DNA of 64,000 nt from positions 32,677,099-32,741,098 of the forward strand of contig OX393557.1 of the NCBI GenBank assembly GCA_947650365.1, in the 5' to 3' direction. Both the position numbers and the translations under genes were made by a program. Position 1 is the stretch's first letter. Each line of letters begins with the position of its first letter. The stretch is from Chamaelirium japonicum. Lineage: Eukaryota > Streptophyta > Magnoliopsida > Liliales > Melanthiaceae. This document shows positions 31,896 through 44,900 of this stretch, piece after piece. The notes below the pieces were generated by a model. That model was not told the DNA's origin, made no database searches, and worked only from the letters and a program-made list of their open reading frames with translations.

Positions 31896-32582
31896 CTATG
31901 TCTGGGTCCGCTGAAAAGCCTCAAGCTCAACTGACATGGCCTGCCGCCACTCTGGAAGTAAAGCTACCTCACGGTACGACTGGGGCTCCCGATGGGTGTG
32001 TATAGCAGTAAGAAAAGCCTGAAAAGATGGTGAATAGGAGGCACTGGTAGAGTAGCCAGAGGAGTCAGGAGTGTCAGAGGGAAAGGCAGAGTAGCCAAAC
32101 ATGTCTGGGGAGTAGTCATATCTGTCAGGAGGGTGATGCTCGCGCGCTGGGTAGCGCCGAACAGGAGCAGGATCCACGACCGGGGAGGAGGGGGCAGCAG
32201 CATCAGGCGAGGGAGTACCAGTGTGAACCGACTCTAGAGGAGGAGCTGTAGACCGACGAACATAAACACGAGTAACGGGTGGTGGTGGTGGTGGAGGTGG
32301 CAAGGGAAACTGAGGAGGTGGTGGTGGTGGTGGTGGTGGTGGAGGTGGCGGGGAAGATGGAGGTGGAGTAGGCGTGGGTGGGGCAACAGAAAACGGGGGT
32401 AGAACGGGGATGTGGAGAGGTGAGGAAGGCAAGGAGGGTGACGCAGGAGGCAAAGAAATATCCCGAGACTCAGAGGAAAAGTACGGAACATCCTCAACAA
32501 AGGAAACGTGACGGGAGACACGGATCCGGCGAGCCAAGGGATCGTAACAACGATACCCCTTGTGCTCCCGACTGAGGCCCAA
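31896..32582 (-). pseudogene. Copia integrase C-terminal tail and Pro-rich linker
   Basis: It begins SREHKGYRCYDPLARRIRVS and HVSFVEDVPYF, the typical C-terminal end of a copia integrase. A long Pro-rich linker and an EWRQAM stretch leading into RT follow. About 60 residues that normally join it to the integrase core are absent. Upstream sequence (32583-32705) is non-coding leader/tract DNA of the host LTR element. Confidence 0.8.
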
Positions 32583-32705
32583 GTGAACACACCGAACAGA
32601 TCTCGCAGACTGCTGATTTTCTGACGAAGCCCCTTACGACTGCTCGATTCCGGCATTTTATTGGCAAACTCTCGGTTCATGATCCACCGTGAGTTTGAGG
32701 GGGAG

Positions 32706-32840
32706 TGTTAATGTATATAGATGGGTCGGTTTTACATGTACAGTCGGGTCGGGTTGTATGGTCATACATGTACATATATATTGAGTCCCTCAATAGAGAG
32801 TATTGTTTCCTCTCCAAACCCTAGCCGTCATCTCCTAACA
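32706..32840 (+). repeat. Right LTR of the 3.5-kb element
   Basis: 135 bp, same orientation as the left LTR, preceded by the purine tract GAGGGGGAG and followed by the CTGGG duplication at 32841-32845. Confidence 0.85.
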
Positions 32841-33204
32841 CTGGGATTGAATCATTTTGTTATCTTTTCAATCATCATGATCCAAATCTCATCCCATCAA
32901 GATGGGACCAACTCTAGGGAAGATTGATGCTGTTAACCTGATGGCAACTTTTTTGAGATTGGTGCCGAAATCCTGACCAAGACAACTTAGCAAGAGAGGG
33001 GCATAAGATTCCAAGAAACGCAAAATGTTGATTGGCCAGTACGGAGACCTATCTTGTTGGTTATGAAGTTGAAGCTGATGCAATGAGGGAGCAATCCTCC
33101 GAGGTTCCCCTAGACTGTAAAAGGGTCGGCATGAAAAGGGTAGAAGGCTAGATTTAATATAGGGGATTCACAATCATCTCTCTGGCAAACAGTATAATCT
33201 AAAG
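32841..33204. other. End of the duplicated host segment; no gene
   Basis: The right part of the tandem copy runs to about 32947. The remainder is unique-looking DNA without a convincing frame. Confidence 0.4.
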
Positions 33205-33209
33205 AGCCG

Positions 33210-33300
33210 TGTTGAGCGGTTAGTCCCACATCGGTAATGGGAGGTGAGATCATTGTCTTCATATACCAGCTGTGCTCTCCTCCCTCCATAAGGTCGAACT
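33210..33300 (+). repeat. SMART-like LTR fragment
   Basis: TGTTGAGCGGTTAGTCCCACATCGG followed after a gap by 'cttcatatacc' and 'ctcctccctcc' matches the layout of the short LTRs at 29981 and 39215. Only one LTR-like half is present. Confidence 0.5.
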
Positions 33301-33720
33301 TTCGGACCACTCCAGGTGTTGTCACAAGATGAAATGAAACAACATTTTCATTTAAAATTTTCATCCAAAGAGGGTAGGGATTTTGCATTTCCCCCATTTT
33401 CTCCATGTGATTAAAGTTGTATTCAAGTAATGTAGTTAACTGTGTTATCTTAGAAGTCTTTGGATAACTTAGCTGAAATCATAAGTTTTTCTTGTTTAAA
33501 ACCGAAATGTATCTGACTATTAATCCCCACCACGTATGTATCCATGTCATGTTTGTTTACATAATACCTTATGTACTTCAATATTTTTTATTCATAATTT
33601 GTTTAATTATTCATGGAAGGCTTCTTTAAATATTCCATCCAAAGATGTTAGAAGGAAAGTTTGTTGTGTCATCTATTTATGAAATGTTGCCTTTTCCCCA
33701 TTTCCTTCATGTGACTAAAA
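33301..33720. other. AT-rich intergenic DNA, nothing recognised
   Basis: No gene, repeat boundary or SSR of note. Confidence 0.35.
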
Positions 33721-34110
33721 AGCATTATTTTAACAATCAACTAATCTTTATTTTGAAAATATTTTTATTCACAAAAAAAAATAAAAATCATTAGAAAAAT
33801 ATAAATCAAAATAGGACTGCACAAGACTCACAGACTCAAATACATAGAATAAATGCTACATGAGGCTCTACACTCCTATATAGGGTACAAATACTATCTG
33901 AGTGTTCCAAAGTGTGTATATATACTTGGTTTATGACTATCCAGAGTTTCACTGAAAAAATTCATTAAAAAATCAATATTTCCACCATTTCTATAAAATC
34001 ACAATATTTCCACACTTTCGAAATATTTCCACAAAATATTTCCATATCCAGAGGGTCGAAATTTCGACCGAAGTGGAGATTTCGAACCTTGCAAGGAACT
34101 ATATAGATTT
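33721..34110 (+). repeat. ~390-bp dispersed repeat, partner at 43887-44290
   Basis: It shares ordered words with 43887-44290, including 'ctaatctttattttgaaaat', 'caagactcacaga', 'gtgtatatatactt' and 'ataaaatcacaatatttcca'. Both copies are in plus orientation, 10 kb apart. No coding capacity; class unknown. Confidence 0.6.
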
Positions 34111-34422
34111 CCACAAATTCAATTAGATATGGGTAGATTTGTAACAAAAATCAGCACCAAACTTATAATTCAGGTATCTAGTATAAAAAAGGGTACTATA
34201 GTAGCAATAAACCAATTTAGGTGCAGAACCTCTGTATATCAGCATATCTAATGTAGAAACAAATTTTGATAAAACAGATAGTTGGGCCCATGAATTGAAA
34301 TTTTGAGACTATCATGAATTTATATAATTATGTAACTTTCAGTAAAAGGAAGATGATTATTTGGTGGACGACAAATTTGGGTTTACATCCACATAACAGA
34401 AAGAAAAATGCTAATATAAATA
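34111..34422. other. AT-rich intergenic DNA, nothing recognised
   Basis: No supported feature. Confidence 0.35.
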
Positions 34423-35102
34423 TGATTGATTCCAATAATCATTCACAGGATCTTCAAGTGAACATGTATTAAGTGATATCCTACTCTTCTAGGCAACCCT
34501 AGAAGCTGGAGAAAATATAAGGAATTAAGGGTGAGTCTTTTTTCTTATGTATTCTTCTTCTTCTCCTCATTATTTACTGACTACATATACATAGAAATTC
34601 ATACAAAAAATCTGTAACTAGCTTGGATGAAATTATGTAACTCTTATTTCTATTGAATGTAGGATTAGTCTAAGTCATATGAAGTCTTGTTCTTTTGTCT
34701 CAATACGGAGGGTTCTTATTTTGATGATTTCCTCTTACTAAGAGGATGATTGATTCCAATAATCATTCACAGGATCTTCAAGTGAACATGTATTAAGTGA
34801 TATCCTACTCTTCTAGGCCACCAGAGAAGCTGGAGAAAATATAAGGAATTAAGGATGAGTCTTTTTCTCTTATGTATTCTTCTTCTTCTCCTCATTATTT
34901 ACTGAAAGTACATACACATAGAAATTCATACAAAAACTCTGAAACTAGCTTGGATGAAATTATGTAACTCTTATTTCTATTGAATGTAGGATTAGTCTAA
35001 GTCATAAGAAGTCTTGTTCATTTGTCTCAATTTGGAGGGTTCTTATTTTGATGATTTACTCTTACTCTAAGAACTTGTTGAAACCTTCTCCTCCTCCTCC
35101 TC

Positions 35103-35153
<51 letters not shown>

Positions 35154-35297
35154 CAAAAAATCTGAAACTATCTTGGATGAAATTATGTAACTCTTATTTC
35201 TATTGAATGTAGGATTAGTCTAAGTCATAAGAAGTCTTATTCTTTTGTCCCAAATCGGAGGGTTCTTATTTTGATGATTTACTCTTACTCTAAGAGC
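34423..35297 (+). repeat. ~320-bp tandem triplication upstream of the EDR2-like gene
   Basis: Copy 1 starts at about 34423 and copy 2 at about 34744 ('tgattgattccaataatc'). A 3' half-copy spans about 35150-35297 ('atacaaaaaatctgaaacta' onward). The copies are well over 90% alike by eye. (CT)n runs separate copy 2 from copy 3 and follow copy 3, so SSR tracts may have mediated the exchange. Confidence 0.75.
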
Positions 35298-35305
35298 TTG
35301 TTGAA

Positions 35306-35424
<119 letters not shown>

Positions 35425-35925
35425 ATGTGCTTTCTCGTTGTTGGAGTGTTTTACTCGAGAGCCAGATCATTAGCGCTCACCCGCCAATTGACTTTTTAGG
35501 TTTCTTGGCTGACCCCTCTCTTTCCAAGTTGCCTTGGTTAGATTTCCAGCAGCAATCTTACAGGGTCAAGTTGCCATTCTTTTTCTGGACCCTCCTCAAT
35601 TAGTTTTTTTTATCAATAATAAGCCACATTGTAAGGGGATAAGACTTGATGATGACGACCTTAAACAAAACAGTTAAGCCCTATAGCTTCTCAGTTATAA
35701 AATATTAAAATGTATGTGCTATATGCAACATGTTGATTTATATCTTTAAGATTACCTTAAAGCAATCAACTTTGTCATTTAACTTCAAAAATTCTTACTC
35801 TCAGGATTACCTATCTTCCGGTTCTACTCTCTTCTTGCAGCATATACATGGCAGGCCCTCTTTATCTCGAACCTGAATATTGAAGAATACTTCCGTTATC
35901 AGGCTCTGTAAAACTAAATCTTCAA

Positions 35926-38900
35926 ATGGGTGGTTGCGCATCGGTGCCAAATAGAAGTCACACATCATTGAAGAAACACTCTCGCAGAGGCAGAAAACGC
36001 CACAGAAAGATTTCTGCTCCGGTTCCTGATGCACATAAAAATCATATTAACGACACTGGAAATCGCTTGACAGATTTCTCTCTTAGCGAGTTTGTCCATG
36101 TTGAGACTGCTGCGAAAAGTCGTGGAAAATCTGAAGTTTCTAATTTAACATTCCATCTCACCAAGTTACAATGGCATCACAGTCAGATAGATGCTAATGG
36201 TATTGTGATTTCACTTGGAGCAAATTGTTATTTTAACAGAATTAAGATGTTCTCAGCCTGTTTAGAAACTGTTTTTAGTATTAAAAGAAAAAAAATTGTT
36301 GAAGTCGTACAGTTTCTAAATTTTTTTTCTCTTGAAGCTAAGAACTATAGCGCACTGATATAGACTTGTGCACTTGTTTCCATTATTCTCTAGCTGACAT
36401 GGATCTTAAAGCATTTAGTGTATCTGGATTCCATATTGCCATTCAGCTTCATGTGAAAACATGGAGACAGCTCATTGTTTATATGATGGTATCAGAGACA
36501 GTATTATAGACCACCACCTATCCATGTAGAAGCTCATATCATAGCTTATCTTTCCAACAACAGAGGATGTCAACCGGATCAAATGGCCATATAGACTTTC
36601 TACATGTCCATATCACAGTTAACCTTGTAAACCATCATAATCATGCTGCATCTATGTTTATTTTTCTTGAATTAGATATTTTACACACTAAAAACACGCC
36701 TTGATTAGCTTATCTGTTTCCGTGTTGTGTCAAGAGGATGCTTGGTTTGATTCTGTCAGTATCCTGGAGTCTGATTCTGATGATGATTTCATTAGTGTTC
36801 ATGGAGGTAAGGGTTAGGTATTCTAGATAATCTCATTAGATAAACTGGATCAAATATCCTTTTGAATTTCAAAATCTTGTCGTGATCCCTTTTCATTAAA
36901 TGTAGACTGTTTTCCATCTGTAAGCAATGCAAAGTATGACAATGCTTCTACCTTTGCGGATGCCATGTATAAGTTGGAGGAAGTCTGTGGTACCACTCCA
37001 ATAGCATTTGCTGTTGAACAATGTTCGAAAAGAGATGGAGGCAAAACTGAAATGCTTTTGAGCAGAGGTGAATTTAAAGAAGCTGATAGATTCACAGTTA
37101 TGCATCCACAAAGTTACGAGCTTCAATTGGGAAACCAAGGCACGGAAGTCTGCGCCAAAATGAAGAAGGTTTTAGACACATATGCTAGCTTCAGGGGTTT
37201 CAAAGATAAATGTGAGGCACAGGAAAAATCTCATGAGAACAACTTGAAGCATAGACGCCGGTTAGCTTCTTCCATCAGTTTTAATGACAAAATTCAACAG
37301 AGGGCAAGTGCTAGTTCACCATGTCAGAGACGAAAGTCAACAGTTATAAGGCTTTCTTATAGAAGGAAGTCTTTTGATCGTGAAGAAACTACTGAACTTT
37401 GTAAGTACTGGATTTTCCCTTCCACTTCACCCATTCTTGTTTTAGTTAATGCCATAGATACCAAATAACTAGGAACAAAATACATGGAAACAGTGACATC
37501 TCTGAAATTGTAATTATTGCTGTGAATATGTGCCTGAGTTTTGTTATGTCTGGCATAAATCTTACATAGCTCACATTATTGCCAAAAGTTTCCACTATAC
37601 ATATAAAGTTTGTTACGTTTTTGTTTAGACTTTCTGATTATTGCCTGGAAACTTTTACTGCTTGCTCCGAGATACTGAGATGCTTTACGACTGTTTACAT
37701 ATTGATTTTTGCCAATTAATTATGTTAAGGCAATTGTGACTGGTCCTTTTATTTTTTCTCAAAACACGGATATTGAACTTTGGTGGCTTCATACAATTGG
37801 CTTTTCTGATCTAGCTTGAAGTTACCTTTCATTAATATACTAGTTTGAATGCCCTGAACCCTGCAATAATATATGCAAAAAATATATGCAAAAATATATG
37901 TTCTTGTGTTCATGTTCAATGCCCTGAACCCTGCAATAATATATGCAAAAAACTTTCAAGGTGTCTCTGCAGTTGATTCCTATGCAAATGCCAATCCTTT
38001 GTTTGCAATTGTGCTCTTGCTAATCCCCTTTTGAGATGCTATGGTTATTTTGGTTACTATAGAGACTGAGATATGGAACATTTGCTTTCTACTTCCAGCT
38101 ATGCATCCAACATCATATGCCAAATTTCCATTGTGCGCAAGGTTTTAAATGGCGATTTCGATGTCAATTTCACTCGGTCAAAAAAGGAAATTTCTCGGAT
38201 TTGGTTAAATGTCGGTGGAAATTTTGTATTTTTAAGGAACATTTAGGTGGAAATTCATAGGATTTGGATCAATTTTGGGCCAAAAGTTAGTTAAATGAAG
38301 TCTGCTATGAAGAAAAAATCGAAATGGAGGATAAAGATGGAATTTCTCGTTGATATACATATAGATAAAAAAATCCTGAAATAGATGAAAATTTTCAATG
38401 AAATTGTCCGAAAAAAGACTGAATGTCAGATTTCGGTCATATGTCGTCCATTTCGTTTTATCAGACGAAAATTTTGTACTATCAAAACTTCGGCCAATTT
38501 CTATGTCGGATCCAAAAAAAAAGACATTTCGGAGATTTTGTAGGAAATTTGTCGACATTTGATTTCATGTTTGTGCGTACACAAGTTCAGATATTAGATC
38601 GTGTGCCAAATATTAGATTAGGATCATGAAGATCATTTATTCTAATTTTTCTTGTGATTTATTTTTTGTACAATTCAACCAAAGCTGACCTTGGGGCTGG
38701 TTTAATGCAATAGGTGCTTCAAAGAGATTCTTATTTCGTCCTAGAGGAGGACTTTTGGTCCCATGTTCTGCAGGGGAGAAGCCACAACCAGGATGCTGGT
38801 CCATACTTGAACCCTCTACCTTTAAGCTTCGTGGAGAAACCTATTTCAGGCATGATATAGTATATCATTCAAATTCCTTGTTTACAGCCTAACAGTTCAG

Positions 38901-41900
38901 TTCTACTTCTGTAATCTTATATGTCCTGTAATTATTTTAAAAAATATATTCTGCAGAGATAAGAAGAAATCTGTTGCACCAAACTATGGTCCTTATTATC
39001 CAATTGGTGTAGATTTGTTCATGTGTCCATGCAAAGTACATCATATTGCACAACATATTGAGCTTCCATATGTCAAAGCGCACGAGAAAATTCCCTCACT
39101 CCTGATTGTTAATATCCAGGTATGAGTGGCATCTAGTTTTAGTGTTTGTTGTAGTCACTAATCCCGTGCCCCCTCAAAACCGGTTATGAGGGGGAGGGGG
39201 CAACAGGTATATGATGACACGGGAAGGTGGGTGTTGAGCGGGTAGTCCCACATCAGTTATGGGTGGGAGTTCCGTGTCTTCATATACCCGTTTCCGTCCC
39301 CCTCACAACCGGTATTTAGAGGGCACGGGATTCGTAACTGTTGTAACCATGGATGCAATATAATTAGTTCAAATAAGTGGTCAGACGAATCCTATATCTA
39401 ATGTCATGTTGTTTCTTGTGACAGCTGCCTTCATATCCTGCTGCCATGTTTCTTGGTGAGAGTGATGGGGAAGGGATGAGCCTTGTATTGTATTTCAAAA
39501 TTTCTGAATCTTATGACAAAGAGGTCTCTCCCCATTTCCAGGATAGCATCAAGGTAAGTCTTTGTGTACATCCTCGACAAGTGTACACTCTAGGAGTTGC
39601 TTTACTTAAACTCACCAATAGCAGAAGCTGCTGGTTACTTTGTTGGCACTGATCAATTGTACGTTACTATCAACTATAATGTTTACTCTGTTACAGAGAT
39701 TTATTGACGATGAAACTGAGAAGGTCAAAGGATTTACAAAGGATTCCATGGTACCTTTTAGAGAAAGGTTGAAAATCATGGCTGGTTTGGTTAATCCGGA
39801 AGATCTCCACTTGAATGCTGCAGAAAGGAAGCTCATACATGCATACAATGAAAAGCCAGTGCTTTCACGCCCTCAGCACAAATTTTACCGGGTAAAAGAA
39901 TGACTTCCTCTTCTATCTATTTTAGAAATTTCTAAATAATGGTATTTTAGTGATGTAAAAGAATTTTGTTTGCTCGTGTTAAGCTTGTTATGAGTGGAAA
40001 TCTTGCGCTGTATGTAGTAAGTCACTGTTGTAGCAGCCTAAATAAACTTTCAAAAATGTTGATGCATTCCTAATTAAGAAATATTTACAAAATGTTAAAA
40101 TTTTTCTAACTACTGTATCAGTATTGTCATTATTTCATGAAACAATTATGTTGTTTTAGAAACAAATATATGTTCTTGTAGGATTGTGCCTTAGGTGATT
40201 AGTCAGCTGTAGTGTTTTAAAAAACTCGCCTCAGGGTACGCCCGGGGCTCGCCCCGGGGCGGGGCGGTCCTAAAACGCCCGGGGCGGCTCCAGCTGGGGC
40301 TTTTTTCCTATGGGGCTTACGCCCACACCACTGGGGCGTACGCCTCGAACGCCCGGGCACGCCTTTTACGCCCCAATGGCCTGGGCTTACGCTCCACTGG
40401 AGTTTGTTTGCATAGTTAAAAACAATGATTTGATTGCTACCGTGTGATCCTGTATATGCGTCTTACTCTTTTGAATGACAATTATGATATTTTGGGAACT
40501 AAAGTTGTTTTAAATTGGTTCTGTATCATGTATGGAATGGTAGAATCTATGGAATAAAACATTGATAGTTTGAATTTTGATTAGAAACTTATAATTAGAT
40601 CGTAAATGATATTGAAAGACAGTGACAAGTTCATTTTTATTATCGTTTTTTATATATTTATGATTTATCAACCATGTTTATAGGCTTAAATGCTTTGTTT
40701 GCTAACTTTGCTCATAGTATTTTTTATTTTGTTTGGTTTTAATCTATTTTCACTCTTTTATATAATATTTTTTATTTATATATTTTTTTTTTAAATTAAA
40801 AAAATAAAAATTCATGGGGCTTACGCCCCACGTCCTGGGGCTTACGCCCCGCCCCACAGCAGGCAAAACGCCTCGCCTTACGCCCCCGCCTCTGAAAACA
40901 CTGGTCAGCTGTATGCTTTTATGATATGCATCGCTGTCAGATAGTTCAGATCTTATATAACCTTATGTACGTAGCGGTCCTTATTATATGTTTGTTTATT
41001 GCAGGGTTCGAATTATCTTGAAATTGACCTGGATATACACCGCTTTAGCTACATATCAAGAAAGGGACTCGAATCATTTCGAGAAAACTTGAAGCATGGG
41101 ATTCTTGACTTGGGATTAACAATACAGGTAACATGTACATGGAATTACGTAGTTCAGACTCATGCTTGATTGGGCATCGCTCTTCATATTGTTGGTTGGC
41201 ATGAACATACTGTCTTTCTGAAAAGAAAGGCTTGTTGATAACCATCTGTCGTTTTTACATAATAAGTATTTGCTTTAGCTTTAAGTTAGCACAATATTTG
41301 TTTCCAATTGAATCAGCTAGCTCTTAAGACATGTTCTTTAAGTTTTAAATATTGCATCTGCTGCCACTATAAATGTTATACAACTTGAACAATCTTTGAT
41401 GCTGAAATTGATTCTGCTGTATTTTGCACAGCTTCCTGTATTAAAAACCAATTTGATAGTGTTAGTTATCAGCTGTTGTGTGCAGTGTAGTATCAAAACA
41501 CAAGGGGAGCCAATGTGGCCAGCTCCAACCAGCATAGATGTCCCTTATCGGCTTATCCTATAATTATATTACCGAAAAAAAACTATTACCTCAAAGCCGC
41601 GCTGCCCATGTCTGGCTGGTCATGAGCCTTGAAGTTAAATGACCATCTTAGATGAATGAAGCAGTTCACTGATATAGAGGTAACATCACTACAGTGCCAT
41701 AAAACCCACTTCTAGCCGCCTATAGTGTCCACTTCTTAGTTCTCTAGATGAAGCACCTAATCATCTCGTACCTCGACAGTACAGAGCTCGTAGCTATTTA
41801 ATCTCCGAGTTTAGCTTCCAACCACTCTTCTTGTTGTGACATTTCTTCCAGCAATGGTAGCACTCGATGTCTGTTCTTGCCTTTGACTTTGATCTTGATT

Positions 41901-44900
41901 TGCCATGGTCGTTTGAGTTGTCAAGCCTCTCTTTGGATCGGCCCAATCACATTCTAAATATCTTCAAGTTTTGCCCTTAAATTGAGTGCTTACTCCAACC
42001 AATTTGATTTCTTCTTCAAGTACCTTCTCCCGAATAAAGTGATGATGAACCTCTATGTGTTTTGTCCTTACATGAAATACTAGATTCGATGCTAGTCGGA
42101 GAGAACTTTGATTGTCACATTGAATTTCCACTGGACTACAAAAGGGATTGGATTATCGACTCCGGTTGCTCTCATAACTTGACCGGAGATGGAACTTTTA
42201 TCAAGATTCCATAAGTATGATGGCAATGGAGCGATCGTGACGGCGGACAACTCAATACACCCGGTTGAGAATGCAAGACGCATCAAGGTGAAGACCGAAA
42301 AATCGGATGAACATGCCATAACCTTAAGAAGTGTCTACCATGTTCCAAGTATGACCAAAAAATCTTATATCATTCCGATTCTAGTAGATATAGCATATTT
42401 GGACCAAATGACGTTAAAGTCATGGAGAATATTAGAAACCTTGATGTCAATCTTGTCTTAAAAGGAAATAGGGTTAAATCCCTATATGTTTTTTCGACTA
42501 ATGAAGCTTACGTAGAAAGGACTATCCGACATGATAATGCATCTCTTTGGCATGCTTGGGCTCACCCATGTTAGCTATGAAAAACTAAATCTAATCTCCA
42601 AGCATAAGTTGGTGAATGGGATCTCTAATTTTGGAAAATTCCAAAAGGATATCATATATGAAGGGTGTCAGACTCAATATGGTAAGGCACATCGTATAAC
42701 TCGAACGAATCAAGGATTTTGTTTAGGGCCTAGGTCAAAATCGAATTCTCAAATTTTCCATTTAATACTTAAAGGTAAATCGTATAAGACAATAATAAAG
42801 CACACAATGTTATATGGCTGGGAATGTTGGCCATAAAGAGAGCTCAAGCGCACAAGATACATGTGACAAAGATGAGGAACTTGAGATGGATGTTTGTCGA
42901 AACTAGAAGAGATAGAGTGAAGAATTAGTGAGTATATTAGAGAAAGTGTTGGGGTAGCACGAATTGAAGATAAAATGATGAAGAATATATTAAGATGGTA
43001 TGGGCATGTACAAAGGGGAGTAAAGGAAGCCCATGTAAGGAGAGGATCCATGATTACTATGGAAGCGTCAAGGAAGGAAAAGTCTGAAGTAATATCGATG
43101 GAAGCTTTGGGTCGCAACAAAGATTAGCTCTTAATAGAAATGATTGGAGAAAAAGGATTGATAAAGCTGACCCTGGATAAATGGGACAGGGCTGGATGGT
43201 TATGGTGAATGGCAAGGATCAAAATCTTGAAATAAATCGAGAAATATCACGAAATATCTCGGTTTTATTAAACCTCGACACGAAATCTCATATGTTGTAT
43301 CGAACAGAATGAGATTCACAAGAATATCGCGATATTTCGCACGATATATTCGTCAACATGAAATATCGCGATTTATCATACCAAAAAACACTGAGACACA
43401 TAAATTTTGTGAAAATTTCGGGAGATTTCATAAAGTTTCAAGAAATTTCAGGATTTTGGTACCAAAATGTTGGGACTGACTAGTTATAAAAGGGGACTGG
43501 GGACCTGGCTCTCAGCAGCTTATTTACATATAATAACTTAAATGTTATAAGCAAATACCCCCCTCCCATTTGATTTCAATAAAAATAAATAAATAAATAA
43601 AAAATCAAGTGAATTTTGGTTTTTTATAAAATTTGTATGTTGAGAAAAGTGGTTAAATCAACTTATTTTTATCTCAAAAAATTCCACAAGATGTAGAAAT
43701 ACAAGAACATCTAGAAAAACATGGTCCGTCAAAGAAAATTTTGAATGAATAAAAACTTTTCTTTATAAAATCTCATTTTTCCAGATTTGGTAAAAAAACA
43801 GTGTTTAGCATTTCAGCATAATTTTTGCACGATTTCAAACTTGCACAACTTTCTTGTTTTAAGTCTGTTTTCAAAATCTTTTGAAGCATTATTTTAATAG
43901 TTAACTAATCTTTATTTTGAAAATATTTTTATCCGCAAAAGTGATTAAAAACCATTTGAAAAATATAGATTAAAACGAGACCAAACAAGACTGTACAAGA
44001 CTCACAGAATCAAATACAGAATACATGCTTTGTGAAGCTCTACACCCCTAGATAGAGTACAAATATTATTTGAGTGTTCCAAATTGTGTATATATACTTC
44101 GTTTATGACTATCGGAAGATTCACTGAAAAATTCAATTAAAAAATAATATTTCCACCACTTCTATAAAATCACAATATTTCCACGCTGTCGAAATATTTT
44201 CATGAAATATTTTCATTTACAGAGTGTCAAAATATTTTCATGAAATATTTTCATTTCCAGAGTGTCGAAATATTGACCGAAATGAAAATTCCAAACCTTG
44301 GTAAGTGGTAATAATACAACACTAGATTCACAACTACCATAAAACCAAACAATCGAGATTCGTTGTTATAACTAGACCGACACACATCCAAACAAAACCA
44401 ATGTGACAGGGTTTTTGACAATTAGAGGTGTGTGACTGCATATGCAATTTATAAAAACAAACAACTATTTAGCGAAATATTCACCCAACATCATCTACTT
44501 GATGCCATTTGAAAGGAAGTATTGCAACTAGAGTCTCAAATCAAGGCACATATATAGTTCATCTTTCCTTAACACTTGGTGTCTTACAAGTATAACAATC
44601 ATTCCAACATGATCATAATAATGGGTTTACCTTCTTGTGGTGGGCAGGTGCACAAATCATCGTTCATATTTTTGCTTTATGCCCTCTGTTAAAACCTTTT
44701 GGTTGTGTTTGCTTCTCCTACCTCAATGTGGTTTTCAGTCCTCTTTTGTCGCTAAAATAAAATACTCTGTAAATTTCTATCTTGGGGTGTTCAATCTTTG
44801 AATCCCTTTATGTACTCATATATTATCTTGGGTAAATTACACTTTGCCCCACTGAAGTAGCTCAAAAACACTAAACCCCCCTGTAGTTTATTTTGTTCCA

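Larger units (their letters stand above)
29315..32840 (+). mobile_element. Non-autonomous LTR retrotransposon with inverted copia cargo (3.5 kb)
   Basis: LTRs at 29315-29454 and 32706-32840 both read TGTTAATGTATATAG...CTCCTAACA in plus orientation. A primer-binding site TGGTATCAGAGC (29455-29466) follows the left LTR, and a purine tract GAGGGGGAG precedes the right one. The target duplication is CTGGG (29310-29314 and 32841-32845), and the empty site is seen in the duplicated segment at about 28880. The interior holds a C-rich low-complexity block (29490-29940), a nested SMART element (29981-30337), and about 2.3 kb of copia pol DNA on the minus strand, opposite to the LTR direction. It has no plus-strand gag-pol, so it is not autonomous. 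Confidence 0.85.

Noticed and set aside
36200..36363. Extension of the first EDR2-like exon to a stop at 36363
   Set aside because: The reading loses family similarity after 36199, while splicing there to 36735 restores the conserved motif in phase.
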